From Limosilactobacillus balticus (lineage in GTDB: Bacteria; Bacillota; Bacilli; Lactobacillales; Lactobacillaceae), in assembly GCF_014145615.1 (NCBI RefSeq), contig NZ_JACIVH010000062.1, forward strand, positions 62,001 to 126,000: a DNA stretch of 64,000 bases. The letters are read 5' to 3'. The notes beneath the pieces were generated by a model. The model had not been told where the DNA came from, searched no databases, and saw only the letters and a program-made list of their open reading frames with translations. The first letter of the stretch is position 1. Every line of letters begins with the position of its first letter. The translations under genes were made by a program, and so were the position numbers. Positions 51,666 to 59,922 of this stretch are shown one piece after another.

Positions 51666-52376
51666 ATGAGTATCATAGCAATTCAACTAAAACAAGTTTT
51701 ACGCAATCGTCGTTTCTTTCTTTTTACTATTCTCCTACCAGGTATTTGGTATGTGTTTATGATTCAAGTTGCTAGTACATCCCTCCCCGCTACAGGCAAC
51801 TTCCGGCTCGCTTTACTCTTGCTTGCTCTCCTGATGGGAATACTCGGCAATTCAATCGTTACTTTCAGCAAACGGATTTGTAGTAATAAGGACTTCTATA
51901 TCCTTCAATCGCACATTAGCCACTATTCTCTGTGGAACTATTTATTTTCGCAATTAATTACCCAAGTCATCATCAATTTGTTCATCACCATCGTAATTAT
52001 GATTCTTGCTATTTTTCTTCATACTATCGAATTCAACTTCATTACTATCACTAGTATTTTGTTAACCAATATCATCGGAATATATCTAAGCGTGATCGGG
52101 TTTGCAATTGGGCTTTCCTTTGACGCACCAACTGTCGATGCCGCTGGAACCCCGATCCTATTTATAATCGCAACTTTTATTATTCCGTGGAAACACCTCT
52201 TACCAGCTAATTCTTTTATTGATTTTTTTACTAATGTTCAAAAACTATTTCCAACTTATTATCTTTACGCCGACCTTGATCATCTATCGGTTAGTCATCT
52301 TGGACTACTATTTGTAACTGCGATTATTACTCTGCTACCTTGGCTTGGCTTTATCTATCGAAAATTAATCAACTAA
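51666..52376 (+). CDS. ABC-2 type transporter permease
   Basis: The 236-residue protein has six membrane helices, first at about 17-33, in the ABC-2 layout (IQLKQVLRNRRFFLF at the start; LSVIGFAIGLSFDAP in helix 5). It is the membrane partner of the HTH-ATPase fusion. AGGAG lies 8 bases before the ATG. Similar two-gene exporters are found for bacteriocin immunity and peptide resistance; no substrate can be read here. Confidence 0.86.
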   Translation: MSIIAIQLKQVLRNRRFFLFTILLPGIWYVFMIQVASTSLPATGNFRLALLLLALLMGILGNSIVTFSKRICSNKDFYILQSHISHYSLWNYLFSQLITQVIINLFITIVIMILAIFLHTIEFNFITITSILLTNIIGIYLSVIGFAIGLSFDAPTVDAAGTPILFIIATFIIPWKHLLPANSFIDFFTNVQKLFPTYYLYADLDHLSVSHLGLLFVTAIITLLPWLGFIYRKLIN

Positions 52377-52382
52377 AAAAAC

Positions 52383-52423
52383 CGGAATACCTAGTACTAA
52401 GCATACTAAGTATTCCGATTTTT
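52383..52423 (+). terminator. Terminator after the HTH-ABC operon
   Basis: CGGAATAC and GTATTCCG pair, with an inner TAGTA/TACTA stem, and are followed by ATTTTTCG. Confidence 0.85.
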
Positions 52424-52424
52424 C

Positions 52425-52609
52425 GTGTATTGATACTATCTCAAGTCAATCAACACTGTCCACATGGCCGATTAACTGGACACCTCACAATCCGGTGAGT
52501 TAATGTGTCCCACTTGTCAAAATGTCAATGGTAGCTCTTAGGGTCGCTACCAGACCTCTCGACTCATCGCAAACTATAATCTAACATATTTGACCCATTG
52601 ATGCAACTC
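52425..52609. other. Hairpin-rich gap without ORF
   Basis: Between convergent genes, this 185-bp stretch holds two clear hairpins. GGACAC (52478-52483) pairs with GTGTCC (52505-52510) around an inner CTCAC/GTGAG stem. TGGTAGC (52529-52535) pairs with GCTACCA (52546-52552). Each has a competing alternative (TTAAC/GTTAA and GGTC/GACC). No U-tract follows, so they are not plain terminators. It may be a small RNA or an old insertion-element remnant; neither is established. Confidence 0.4.
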
Positions 52610-53068
52610 TTATGCTCTTGCTTCCATTACATCTGCAAGGTGTTCGGCTACCCATTCTTGAGCTTTAGTAACCAAATCAGTTGTCTTTCCGCCTTGATCG
52701 GTTTCATTTGCTAATTCATCGATCCGCAGTCCCGTTTTATTGATATCTTCACTCTCCATTACTAAATAAAGATTAACAGGATACTCAATCTCTTTATCCA
52801 ATAATTTAACATCTAATCGCTCTGCCTCATCCATCGGTATGTTGATTAGGTTGGTTTCTAAGCGAAAGCTAACCGGGTCACCTTTTTTCATTTTAATATT
52901 CATCTTATATTGACCAAGGTGTCCCGTATCAAGCTGTTCAATTATAAAATTAATCGCAGTTGTTAATACTGTTTTTTGCTGTGCTTGGGCAGCAGTTTTT
53001 TCAACTTCTTCTGTCACAACCTGATCGCTCGTCAACTGTGACAAATAATCAGCTACTGACATCTTCAT
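52610..53068 (-). CDS. Unrecognised cytoplasmic protein
   Basis: I do not recognise this 152-residue acidic protein. It has no membrane segment or signal. Residues 55-105 form an amphipathic beta-rich region (YKMNIKMKKGDPVSFRLETNL), and the C-terminus is helical. Its ATG overlaps the preceding gene's stop by four bases, so it is coupled to the small membrane protein. A possible second start (MSVADYL) lies 6 bases downstream. No function is proposed. Confidence 0.65.
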   Translation of the reverse strand: MKMSVADYLSQLTSDQVVTEEVEKTAAQAQQKTVLTTAINFIIEQLDTGHLGQYKMNIKMKKGDPVSFRLETNLINIPMDEAERLDVKLLDKEIEYPVNLYLVMESEDINKTGLRIDELANETDQGGKTTDLVTKAQEWVAEHLADVMEARA

Positions 53069-53472
53069 TTTTTCATTTGCTCCTTCATTTTTTCAATTTT
53101 AGCTTTTGTATAGTCTGCACGCTGTTTTGCACCATAATAAACACCAGCAGCTCCTACTAAAATTCCAACAATACTTAGTGCTTGAATAAATAATCCATAT
53201 GCACTTTCTCGTGGACTTACCATTTGAAATGCGGCTAAACTAGCGATTGCAAAATAAAGATTTACTAAAATCGTTGCATATCCACAAAAGCGCATCTTTA
53301 AAAACGATAATCCGTTAATAATGATTGCTAAAACGATAAAGAGGAGCAGCCGCGGCCATACAGATGGTGATGTCAGCGAGTGACCATGCTGAACAAACAT
53401 AAAAGCATCTAGGACTAATGCAATTACTGCTGCTACTGATGTTACAATAACAACTTTTTCATTGTTTTTCAT
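53065..53472 (-). CDS. Small four-helix membrane protein
   Basis: The 135-residue protein has four membrane helices (about residues 8-27, 41-57, 64-83 and 91-111) and a basic C-terminal tail (KIEKMKEQMKK) predicted to be cytoplasmic. I do not recognise the family. It is the first gene of a two-gene unit overlapping the acidic protein gene by four bases. No strong ribosome site is evident before the ATG. Confidence 0.65.
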   Translation of the reverse strand: MKNNEKVVIVTSVAAVIALVLDAFMFVQHGHSLTSPSVWPRLLLFIVLAIIINGLSFLKMRFCGYATILVNLYFAIASLAAFQMVSPRESAYGLFIQALSIVGILVGAAGVYYGAKQRADYTKAKIEKMKEQMKK

Positions 53473-53540
53473 TTATTTTGCCAACTTTCTTTCTTGCTAT
53501 CCCCGCGGATGACCAATATTTTTACATCCCTTAATTAATG

Positions 53541-53571
53541 AAAAAGGAATGTAACGATTAATTACACTCCT
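53541..53571 (-). terminator. Terminator of the lipoate ligase gene
   Basis: On the reverse strand AGGAGTGTAA and TTACATTCCT (53562-53571 with 53545-53554) pair around a 7-base loop, followed by TTTTTC. Confidence 0.85.
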
Positions 53572-53601
53572 CATTTTACTAAATTAAGTTAAAAAGCTCA
53601 A

Positions 53602-54615
53602 TTATGCGAGTAAATCAGCTACTTCAGCGGTTGGAATTCCCGTAATATATTGTTGGGTTCCTTCCGCTTCAAGGATCTTAGCAATCTCATCATGGTCATA
53701 CTTAACTCCTTGGAGTTTTTCTGCTAATTGGTTAATATCCTGGGGGCCAAAGAAATCGCCATAGAATTTCACGTTTTTGATTACGCCATCTTTAACATCA
53801 AAGCGGGCATCAATTGTCCCCATGTCAAAGTGTTTCCGCCGCTTAACCGTAAACTCTGGCGACTTACCATAGACCCAATCCCAGTTGTTATAGTACTGCT
53901 CATAGATCTTATCAATTTCTTTTTGATCTTCGGGAGTAACCACGTATTGCTTATCCTTAATCTCTTCAAGGTCGTCAACGTGGAAGAGACCCTTTAGCAA
54001 TTCATCCCTAAATGTTGGCACATCAATATCTTGGTACTTTTCATCCAAGTATGGGCGGAGGTTCGTAACCCGTGATCGAACGGATTTGATCCCTTTTGAA
54101 GCAATCTTATCTTTTGCCACATGAAGGGCATCAGCGACGACACTTAAGTCAACGTCAAGCATTAAAGTTCCATGGGAGAATGTCTTTCCATTACGCGAAT
54201 ACATCGCATTCCCCGAGAATTTCTTGCCATCAACTAAAATGTCATTACGACCGCTAACTTCTGCACTAGTAGCGCCCATTTGATGAAGGACATTAACAAT
54301 TGGCTGGGTAAATGATTTAAAGTCACCGAATTCTTCACTATCACTTGGAACCACAAAACTAAAACAGAGGTTCCCTAAGTCTTGATAAACAGCACCACCG
54401 CCTGATAAACGACGGGTTACCCGAATATTGTGTTCCTTTACATAATCATGATTAATCTCTTCAAGCGTATTTTGGTTCCGCCCCACAATAATACATGGTT
54501 CTTCATAATAAAATAGTACTAAAGGTTCTTTCCCAAAATCCTTATTATTCATTAAATATTGTTCTGTAGCTAAATTCATTCCAATATTATGAGAAGTCAT
54601 TGAAACATAACGCAT
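53602..54615 (-). CDS. lplA: Lipoate-protein ligase
   Basis: The 337-residue enzyme has the LplA catalytic core: GRNQNTLEEIN, then RRLSGGGAVYQDLGNLCFSF with the RRxxGGGxVxxD motif, and DGKKFSGNAMYSR carrying the adenylate Lys. A C-terminal accessory domain (about 250-335) follows. It attaches scavenged lipoate to E2 or H proteins. The open frame reaches a GTG at 54624, but GAGGG lies 8 bases before the ATG at 54615, which is used. It is divergent from uspA. Confidence 0.9.
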   Translation of the reverse strand: MRYVSMTSHNIGMNLATEQYLMNNKDFGKEPLVLFYYEEPCIIVGRNQNTLEEINHDYVKEHNIRVTRRLSGGGAVYQDLGNLCFSFVVPSDSEEFGDFKSFTQPIVNVLHQMGATSAEVSGRNDILVDGKKFSGNAMYSRNGKTFSHGTLMLDVDLSVVADALHVAKDKIASKGIKSVRSRVTNLRPYLDEKYQDIDVPTFRDELLKGLFHVDDLEEIKDKQYVVTPEDQKEIDKIYEQYYNNWDWVYGKSPEFTVKRRKHFDMGTIDARFDVKDGVIKNVKFYGDFFGPQDINQLAEKLQGVKYDHDEIAKILEAEGTQQYITGIPTAEVADLLA

Positions 54616-54704
54616 AACTTGCACCCTCTTATAAAAGCATCAACATAAATAGACTAAAACTTTACTTTTGTCATTTATTCATCCAATTGTAGTGTACGTC
54701 TTTT

Positions 54705-54718
54705 AGTAAGCGTTTGCA
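54705..54718 (+). promoter_or_regulatory. Candidate catabolite-responsive element (cre)
   Basis: AGTAAGCGTTTGCA differs at two positions from the CcpA consensus TGWAANCGNTNWCA. It lies in the 200-bp divergent region between lplA and uspA, about 100 bases before uspA. Confidence 0.35.
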
Positions 54719-54815
54719 AGATGTTATTAACAAAGTAAAAAATACTTTCTTTTTTACATCTTTTTAGGGCAAAAACATTTTATAATAAAGGTATAAACTT
54801 TCGGAGGTGTCTATT

Positions 54816-55283
54816 ATGACAGAAATTTATCCATACAAACACATTCTGGTTGCTGTCGATGGTTCAAAAATTACTAGTAATGTCTTAGAAAGTGCCATTG
54901 ATTCTGCCCTGCGAAATCATGCTAGCCTTGATATCTTACGGATTGTTCAAGTAACGCAACTAACGGATGGCTATAGTAATGCGGCCCTTAGCAACGAAGA
55001 AACATATAACATTGTTAAAACCACCAAAGAACGACTCGACGACTTGAAAAAGCGCGCGGTCGATGCGGGGGTTGAAGACGTTAACGTTCATATCCGGTTC
55101 GGAAATCCTAAACGCGTTATTGCCCACGAATTTCCATCAGATCACAATACAGACTTAATTGTTCTTGGTGCGACTGGGGTATCTGGCCTTGAACGCTTTG
55201 TTCTTGGCTCTGTTACTCACTATGTTAGTCGAATGGCAAAATGTGATGTTCTTGTTGTTCGCAAAAACGACCATGTTAACTAG
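54816..55283 (+). CDS. Universal stress protein UspA family
   Basis: The 155-residue single-domain Usp has ILVAVDGSK at its start and the ATP-binding GATGVSGLERFVLGSVT motif (G-2X-G-9X-G-S/T). Cytoplasmic Usps bind ATP and help survival in stasis and acid stress. An in-frame GTG at 54807 overlaps GGAGGTG; the ATG at 54816 is correctly spaced (7 bases) and is used. It is followed 11 bases later by a TetM-like GTPase gene, forming a likely two-gene operon. Confidence 0.9.
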   Translation: MTEIYPYKHILVAVDGSKITSNVLESAIDSALRNHASLDILRIVQVTQLTDGYSNAALSNEETYNIVKTTKERLDDLKKRAVDAGVEDVNVHIRFGNPKRVIAHEFPSDHNTDLIVLGATGVSGLERFVLGSVTHYVSRMAKCDVLVVRKNDHVN

Positions 55284-55294
55284 GTGAAAAAACG

Positions 55295-57223
55295 GTGAAA
55301 CAAATTGTTACTGGTATCGTTGCGCATGTCGATGCTGGAAAAACGACTTTAACCGAAGCCCTCATGTATAAAACCGGGACTATCCGAAAGCTAGGCCGCG
55401 TGGATAATGGGGATGCTTTTTTAGATCCTAACACACTCGAAAAGCAACGTGGAATCACCCTTTTTACCCATCAAGCTGAACTTACCTATAATGACCTTGC
55501 ACTTACCCTTCTCGATACTCCGGGACACGTCGATTTTGCTAGTCAAACAGAGCAAGTCTTGCCAGTTCTTGATTATGCAATTCTTGTAATTTCAGCCACT
55601 GACGGCATTCAGGGATACACGCGCACATTATGGGATCTTCTTGCGCGTTATGATATCCCGACCTTCATTTTCATCAATAAAAATGACGTGATTGGTGCTG
55701 ATCCTAGTGGTGTTATCAAGCAACTGCAAAAAGAATTTTCGCCGGCTTGCCTTGATTTTGCTGATCCATTAACTGATGAAGTTCGTGAAACAATTGCCAT
55801 GCAGGATGATACAGTTTTAGAAAACTACCTCAGTACTGGCAGTCTTAACGATCAAACAATTCAACAATTGATTCAGCAACGTAAAGTGTTCCCTTGTTAT
55901 AGCGGAGCAGCCCTAAAGTTAACTGGAATCACTAATTTCTTACAGGGTCTTGAGAAATGGACTGTTACGCCTGAGTTCGCTGATGAGTTTGCGGCACGGG
56001 TATTTAAGATTTCCCATGATGACAAGGGCAACAGACTTAGTTGGGTTCGCGTATTTGGTGGCAAAATTCCCGCTAAATCAGTTTTATTAAACGAAGAAAA
56101 AGTGAACCAAATCCGAATATATAACGGAGCTAAATTTACCCCGAGTCAGGTTTTAAACGCAGGTCAAGTCGGTGCTCTTACAGGATTAACTTCCACATCC
56201 CCTGGACTTGGTCTTGGTAAAACAAAGCTACTCCCGGCGCCAGTCATAAAACCAGTCTTAAATTATGCCGTTAAAGTTGATAAAGAGGACCTTCATACTT
56301 GTCTCAACGCCTTGAAAGAGCTTGAAGATGAAAATCCCCAACTACAGATCTCTTGGCATCCTCACATCCAAGAGATCCACGTTCAAATTATGGGAGAAGT
56401 TCAACTTCAAATCCTGCAACAATTGCTCCAAGAACGTTACCAATTAGAAGTTACATTTGATGAGGGAAACGTTCTCTATCAAGAAACGATTACTAACAAA
56501 GTCGAAGGGGTCGGTCACTTTGAACCATTACGTCACTATGCCGAAGCCCACCTTCTTTTAGAACCAGGAAAACAAGGCTCTGGAATTACAATTAGCAGTG
56601 ACTGTAGTCTTGATATCCTTGATCGCAATTGGCAACACCAGATCCTAACAAGTTTACAGGCTAAAGAACATCTAGGGGTTCTTACAGGGGCTCCGCTTAC
56701 CGATGTCAAAATCACCCTCGTTGGTGGCCACGGCCATATTAAACATACAGTTGGTGGGGATTTTCGTCAGGCTAGTTGGCGAGCAGTTCGTCAAGGATTG
56801 ATGGAGTTGAAGGAACAAAACGAATGTCAATTATTAGAACCTTGGTATGCTTTCCATCTTAAAGTTCCGAATGACCAAGTAGGGCGCACAATTAATGATA
56901 TTCAACAAATGCATGGCACGTTCGCACTTGATGAAGCTAATAATCAAGACCTAACCATGATTACGGGAACCGCTCCTGTTGTCGGCATGCGTGACTACGC
57001 CCAAAGCGTTCGCTCCTATACTCACGGCCAGGGTCAACTCGAGCTAGTTGTTGCTGGCTATTATCCATGTCATAATGCTGAAGATGTTATTAGAGATGTT
57101 AATTATGATCCTGTGGCTGACCTAGAAAACACTCCTGATTCCGTCTTCTGTGCTCATGGTGCTGGTTTCCCCGTTCCATGGAATGAGGTCCCAACAATGG
57201 CGCATTATCCGTATAGAAAATAG
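55295..57223 (+). CDS. EF-G/TetM-like ribosomal-protection-type GTPase
   Basis: The 642-residue translational GTPase has G1 AHVDAGKTTL, switch II DTPGHVDF, G4 NKND and G5 region YSGAAL, followed by EF-G-like domains II-V. Length and domain order match TetM/TetO-type proteins (about 640 residues), which release tetracycline from ribosomes. Chromosomal homologues in lactobacilli often have no proven resistance role, so I do not call it a resistance gene. The start is a GTG with AGGTGA 8 bases upstream, 11 bases after uspA. A terminator follows. Confidence 0.87.
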   Translation: MKQIVTGIVAHVDAGKTTLTEALMYKTGTIRKLGRVDNGDAFLDPNTLEKQRGITLFTHQAELTYNDLALTLLDTPGHVDFASQTEQVLPVLDYAILVISATDGIQGYTRTLWDLLARYDIPTFIFINKNDVIGADPSGVIKQLQKEFSPACLDFADPLTDEVRETIAMQDDTVLENYLSTGSLNDQTIQQLIQQRKVFPCYSGAALKLTGITNFLQGLEKWTVTPEFADEFAARVFKISHDDKGNRLSWVRVFGGKIPAKSVLLNEEKVNQIRIYNGAKFTPSQVLNAGQVGALTGLTSTSPGLGLGKTKLLPAPVIKPVLNYAVKVDKEDLHTCLNALKELEDENPQLQISWHPHIQEIHVQIMGEVQLQILQQLLQERYQLEVTFDEGNVLYQETITNKVEGVGHFEPLRHYAEAHLLLEPGKQGSGITISSDCSLDILDRNWQHQILTSLQAKEHLGVLTGAPLTDVKITLVGGHGHIKHTVGGDFRQASWRAVRQGLMELKEQNECQLLEPWYAFHLKVPNDQVGRTINDIQQMHGTFALDEANNQDLTMITGTAPVVGMRDYAQSVRSYTHGQGQLELVVAGYYPCHNAEDVIRDVNYDPVADLENTPDSVFCAHGAGFPVPWNEVPTMAHYPYRK

Positions 57224-57236
57224 ATTGTTGATAAAG

Positions 57237-57280
57237 AGAGAGGCTGAGAAAAAACTTCGTTTTTTCAACAGCCTCTTTAT
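57237..57280 (+). terminator. Terminator after the TetM-like gene
   Basis: AGAGGCTG...GAAAAAAC pairs with GTTTTTTC...CAGCCTCT around TTCG, with a small internal mismatch, and leads into TTATTTATA. Confidence 0.85.
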
Positions 57281-57305
57281 TTATACGAACATTATTTAAG
57301 ATATC

Positions 57306-57417
57306 GTGGAAATTAACCACAAAGCTCGAAGCTAAGTTCGAACGATAATCAGCCCGTACCGTGCTAATCACCGTTCTATCCTTAGCCCACCGCCTTGTCG
57401 AGAAGGTTAATTCCCAC
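57306..57417 (+). repeat. Structured intergenic element, copy C (112 bp)
   Basis: This copy matches copy A at 25554-25665 in length and layout. Its closing stem is GTGGAAATTAACC with GGTTAATTCCCAC, where both sides change together relative to copy A. The inner GCTAAG/CTTAGC stem and the block TATCCTTAGCCCACCGCC are kept. It starts 26 bases after the TetM-like gene's terminator and ends 16 bases before the convergent ROK gene. Confidence 0.75.
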
Positions 57418-57432
57418 TCACTCTCTCTTTTT

Positions 57433-58335
57433 TCATTCAATTGTTAGTAGCAATCCATATAATGCACCTAATAAATTAGCTTCATTGCCAAACTTTGCGG
57501 TCATTATTTCCGGCATCGTAACATCATCGTGAAGACGGTAATCATCCTTTTGCAGAATCATAAATTGCTTCTTTATTTCATCAATTAAAATTTTTTGCGC
57601 ACTAATGCCACCGCCAATGAGCACACGTTCAAGGTCAACAACTGTCTGGATATTTAAGATTAAGACGGCTACGCGGCGACAAAAGCTTTCAAATAAGGAC
57701 CAAACAACTGGATTATGACGATTAATTTCTTTAAATACTCGCCGACCATCAGTTTTATCCTTAATATTACAAATGTCAGCCATGGTTTCAATCATCTTAA
57801 CTGCTGAAGTAGTAGACCCCATGGTCGAATAGTGAAGTTCTGGCGCATCATTATCAATGATCATGGCACTTAATTCACCCGCCTGAAAATGTGGCCCGTG
57901 CAAGAGCTGGTTATTAATAACAATCCCGCCACCAACTGAAGTCCCTAATGTGATCACAGCACCATTACTGATACCATTGAGATTGCCAAGCCACATTTCT
58001 GCTAATGTCGCACAATTAGCATCATTACCAACATATACTGGACAATGGGCTCGTGATTCCAAATAGGCTGCAAAATTAAAGGTTCCCATAAAACCAAGGG
58101 CACCAGTAAACTTTACCTCTCCTGTCGCCGGATTAACGACGCCTGGAAGACTGACACAAATCGCAATAACCTTTTCTAAAACTGGTTCAACAACGGCAAA
58201 GATTGCTGCCAGAAATACTTCTTTTTGATGAGGAGTTGGAACGTGATTTTTCTCAAAGATGTTACCCGAGTGATCAATTAAAGCACTCTTTATCTCTGTC
58301 CCACCAATATCAATACTTAAATACTGTCGTTGCAT
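57433..58335 (-). CDS. ROK family sugar kinase
   Basis: The 300-residue kinase begins SIDIGGTEIKSALID (phosphate 1 loop) and has GNDANCATLAE and TLGTSVGGGIVI (ROK signature), with LIGGGISA near the C-terminus. The usual Cys-rich zinc motif after GAGELGH is absent: here AGELSAMII continues without cysteines. Sugar specificity is unknown (N-acetylmannosamine, beta-glucoside or glucose are options in the family). GAGG lies 8-10 bases before the ATG. It is followed by the structured element copy C. Confidence 0.85.
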   Translation of the reverse strand: MQRQYLSIDIGGTEIKSALIDHSGNIFEKNHVPTPHQKEVFLAAIFAVVEPVLEKVIAICVSLPGVVNPATGEVKFTGALGFMGTFNFAAYLESRAHCPVYVGNDANCATLAEMWLGNLNGISNGAVITLGTSVGGGIVINNQLLHGPHFQAGELSAMIIDNDAPELHYSTMGSTTSAVKMIETMADICNIKDKTDGRRVFKEINRHNPVVWSLFESFCRRVAVLILNIQTVVDLERVLIGGGISAQKILIDEIKKQFMILQKDDYRLHDDVTMPEIMTAKFGNEANLLGALYGLLLTIE

Positions 58336-58360
58336 AACTCCTCACCTCATCTCTCTTATA

Positions 58361-59713
58361 TTATACACGACTCCGCTGTTGAGGGTACCAAATACAAATA
58401 CTGATGAATAGGCCAACAAGGGTAAAAGGTAACCAACTAAAGCCAAGTTGGTACAAAGGAAAGTACTTTTCTGCAAAATGAATCAATGACATACTAAAGG
58501 CGGTATCCCGTAAAACCGGTGGGAAAGCATTTACCATATCAAAAAACGCAGGAATCATTGTTATACCTGTCGTAATTCGGTAAATTAACGAAGCTCCCTT
58601 GAATAAGGGCGAAAAAATACCTAGTAGGATCAACACAATGGCTAACGGGTAAAGGAACATTAAAACCGGTATCGACCATGAAACAATCCGGTCTAATCCC
58701 ATATTAGCAACTAGAAATGACAATAGGCAATTGCCCCGTAAAAAGGCTTTATAAGAAATCTGAGGGAAACGATAGTGAAAATCCTGAGCAAAAGCGACTA
58801 CTAACCCCATCGCCGTTGTCATACAAGTAATTGTCGCAAGGGTTAACAATAATACATTTCCAAAACCTCCCATATAATAATGAGCAATTTGATTTAATGT
58901 TGTCCCTCCATTAGCTGCGATTGCGAATTGGTGCCGACTTGTTGTCCCCAAATAAATTAGTCCAATATACAAAATCCCAATTCCCAAAATTCCAATCATC
59001 CCACCCTTAGTAGTAGCAAGTGAAACTGATTGTTGAGATTTAAAACCAAGTTGGCGGATTGCGGTAATAATCGTAACGCCAAAAACTAATGCTGCTAATG
59101 CATCAACAGTGTTATATCCCTGAATAAAACCATTACTAAAGGCGTGGGTAACATATTCTGGAGTTGGTTGGGGAGTAGTTGTACTTCCCATTGGATGAAT
59201 AAAGGCAAGAAGAAAGATCAAAAATAACATAATAAGGAAAATCGGATTTAAAACCTTACCAATTATCTCGGTGATTTTTCCTTCACGCGTTGCAAAAAAG
59301 TAAACAATTAGAAAAAAAGCTCCGGTATAGGCTAATAATCCCCAGCCTTGCATCCCTTTACTTAAATATGGTGCAACTCCAATCGTATACGGAACAGTTG
59401 CCGTACGCGGAGTTGCACATAAAGGTCCAATAATTATTTGCACTAGGACAAGGAAAATAAGGGCAAATTTTTTTCCATTTGGTAAAGCCAGTTCATACAA
59501 TCCATTTGCATGTGTAATACTAATCGCAAGTAATGCAAATAACGGTAAAAGAACACCAGAAAGCAAGAATCCGCCTGTTGCTGCTATCCACTGGTTACCG
59601 GCTAATTGTCCTAAATGTACAGGAAAAATTAAATTTCCTGCCCCAAATAACATTCCAAAAATTAGCGACCCAATTACCAAGTAGGTTTTACACGCTGCTT
59701 TAATTGAGTTCAT
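58361..59713 (-). CDS. brnQ: Branched-chain amino acid transporter BrnQ
   Basis: The 450-residue, 12-helix carrier has the LIVCS signature: GSLIFGMLFGAGNLIFPVHLG (as FGMLFGAGNLIFPVHLG) in helix 1, GPLCATPRTATVPYTIGVAP (as PLCATPRTATVPYTIG), and QGYNTVDALAALVFG. It imports leucine, isoleucine and valine with Na+ or H+. GGAGCGAG lies before the ATG. It is 26 bases upstream of the ROK gene and may be co-transcribed with it. Confidence 0.92.
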   Translation of the reverse strand: MNSIKAACKTYLVIGSLIFGMLFGAGNLIFPVHLGQLAGNQWIAATGGFLLSGVLLPLFALLAISITHANGLYELALPNGKKFALIFLVLVQIIIGPLCATPRTATVPYTIGVAPYLSKGMQGWGLLAYTGAFFLIVYFFATREGKITEIIGKVLNPIFLIMLFLIFLLAFIHPMGSTTTPQPTPEYVTHAFSNGFIQGYNTVDALAALVFGVTIITAIRQLGFKSQQSVSLATTKGGMIGILGIGILYIGLIYLGTTSRHQFAIAANGGTTLNQIAHYYMGGFGNVLLLTLATITCMTTAMGLVVAFAQDFHYRFPQISYKAFLRGNCLLSFLVANMGLDRIVSWSIPVLMFLYPLAIVLILLGIFSPLFKGASLIYRITTGITMIPAFFDMVNAFPPVLRDTAFSMSLIHFAEKYFPLYQLGFSWLPFTLVGLFISICIWYPQQRSRV

Positions 59714-59810
59714 AGTTAATCACTCGCTCCTTTTCTCTAAATTTAATCTGACGCTAAATTATACCATGAAATAAGTATCCAGACAGGAGTACATTTCGAT
59801 TCCCCGCAAG

Positions 59811-59864
59811 CAACAATAGGCCTCCAATGTTCGTTTTTTTACCGAGCGTTGGAGGCCATTGTTG
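59811..59864. other. Long inverted repeat without U-tract
   Basis: CAACAAT-A-GGCCTCCAA (59811-59827) is complementary to TTGGAGGCC-ATTGTTG (59849-59864) apart from one bulged base, around a 21-base loop. It lies in the 209-bp gap between the esterase gene and brnQ. Neither strand has a T-run after the stem, so it is not a standard terminator. The gap holds no ORF. Confidence 0.6.
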
Positions 59865-59922
59865 TACTGCGCCATTTGTCTTTTGTGAAAATAACTTGGT
59901 TTATGTCACAGTCCCTTTAAAT

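Noticed and set aside
54616-54815. Possible Lacto-usp RNA upstream of the universal stress protein gene
   Set aside because: The region is AT-rich with no stable conserved stem that I can match; only a cre-like site stands out.
55295-57223. Calling the EF-G-like gene a tetracycline resistance determinant
   Set aside because: Length and domains fit the family, but there is no mobile context and chromosomal homologues are not proven resistance genes.
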